A stretch of 64,000 nt of DNA from CAWBXL01 sp963837365 (GTDB lineage: Bacteria > Acidobacteriota > Terriglobia > Terriglobales > Acidobacteriaceae). Numbering within the stretch: the first letter of the stretch is position 1; the number at the start of each line of letters is the position of its first letter. A program made the translations under genes and the position numbers. Below the pieces are notes generated by a model. The model saw only the letters and a list, made by a program, of their open reading frames with translations, ran no database searches and was not told the origin of the DNA. The DNA is taken from positions 124,001-188,000 of the forward strand of contig CAWIMW010000001.1 of the NCBI GenBank assembly GCA_963837365.1. Direction: 5' to 3'. Below are positions 63,456 through 64,000 of the stretch, one piece after another.

Positions 63456-64000
63456 AAAACTCCGCAGTGATGACCGGGTTGTAGTGCGCCGCGCCGGGGA
63501 GCCGGACGCAGGGGGCAAATGCGTAGTCTATTGGATGCAGCATGCCCAGCGCGCCGAAGACAATCCCGCGCTGGATGTCGCGGCCCGTCTGGGCAACGAG
63601 ATCGGTAAGCCCGTGGTGGTGTTCTTTGCCCCGGTACCGTTCTATCCCAATGCGAATCTTCGCCACTATCGTTTCCTGGCGGATGGAATCCCACACATCG
63701 CTCAAGGGCTGAAGCGAAAAAACATAGGATTCGTATTCCGTTCTTATCCCGATCACAGTCTGTTGAAGTTCTGTGACGAGGTCCGTCCCAGCATCGTGAT
63801 CGGAGATGAAGATCCGCTGCGGGAGCCGGAACAATGGCGGCGCAGAGCTGTAGAACTCTTGCGCGTTCCGTTCTGGACGGTCGATGCGAATGTGGTTGTC
63901 CCGAGCAGGCTTCTGCTGAAGGAACAATTCGCCGCCCGCACCATCCGCCCGCGCATTCACAAATTGCTGCCGGCATTTCTTGTCCCTAACAAAACGGCGA
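63442..64000 (+). CDS. Class II CPD photolyase (N-terminal part, runs off the window)
   Basis: 186 residues from GTG 63442 (GGAGGG 11 bases upstream) to the edge. CVVYWMQHAQRAEDNPALDVAARLGNEI and VVVFFAPVPFYPNANLRHYRFLADG are the class II photolyase N-terminal signature (YWMQ--QR--DN-AL), and FAARTIRPRIHKLLP fits the linker. The FAD-binding part lies outside the window. The family repairs cyclobutane pyrimidine dimers with blue light. The start is not certain because GTG spacing is long. Confidence 0.85.
   Translation, partial: MEAIEKLRSDDRVVVRRAGEPDAGGKCVVYWMQHAQRAEDNPALDVAARLGNEIGKPVVVFFAPVPFYPNANLRHYRFLADGIPHIAQGLKRKNIGFVFRSYPDHSLLKFCDEVRPSIVIGDEDPLREPEQWRRRAVELLRVPFWTVDANVVVPSRLLLKEQFAARTIRPRIHKLLPAFLVPNKTA

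Overview
The window looks like chromosomal DNA of an Acidobacteriota-type soil bacterium. This is inferred from gene content: many small secreted TPR, Ig-like and DUF5666/DUF5818-like proteins, a large surface-glycan locus, orphan NarL-type response regulators, and a GlnD/PII/Amt nitrogen block. No 16S rRNA or other decisive marker is present. There is no CRISPR array, transposase, phage gene or intact tRNA.

Layout. 1-2856 (minus): N-terminal part of a poly-HAMP signalling protein built from near-identical 276-bp repeats; its catalytic end lies outside the window. 3.3-6.3 kb: small surface or secreted proteins (beta-barrel, lipoprotein, Ig-repeat protein). 6.6-29.5 kb: a surface-polysaccharide locus. 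It holds a left-handed beta-helix nucleotidyltransferase-like protein, a degenerate STAS protein, a thymidylate-kinase-like protein, GT2 and GT4 glycosyltransferases, a phospholipase C-type phosphoesterase, a TPR protein, a flippase fused to an unusual ParB-like cytoplasmic domain, a 1389-residue TPR plus beta-barrel exporter, a polytopic GT-C-like protein, a GH99/WbsX-like protein, a second nucleotidyltransferase and a methyltransferase. 29.9-33.2 kb: four response regulators without kinases, then an ECF sigma factor (33.5 kb). 35.3-43.4 kb: a glucan module made of an exported glycoamylase-like protein, an NdvA-like ABC transporter and an NdvB-like glucan synthase lacking the GH94 end. 43.7-49.5 kb: a DUF5818-like protein, a tRNA 3'-end remnant, a LarA-family protein, and a minus-strand run of two alpha/beta hydrolases, a small protein, a DUF302 protein and an oxidoreductase. 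49.8-56.8 kb: a beta-helix protein, then a galactose operon (Na+/sugar symporter, small membrane protein, galK, galT) diverging from a HAD phosphatase around a perfect LacI-type operator. 58.0-62.5 kb: glnD, glnB (PII) and amt. The window ends with an RluB/RsuA pseudouridine synthase and the start of a class II photolyase.

A pattern across the window: four genes (25.9, 26.8, 38.7 and 61.8 kb), and probably a fifth (56.1 kb), are each broken by exactly one surplus base. Removing it restores the expected family sequence. The shared direction suggests insertion errors in the assembly rather than independent gene decay, so these genes are probably intact in the organism.
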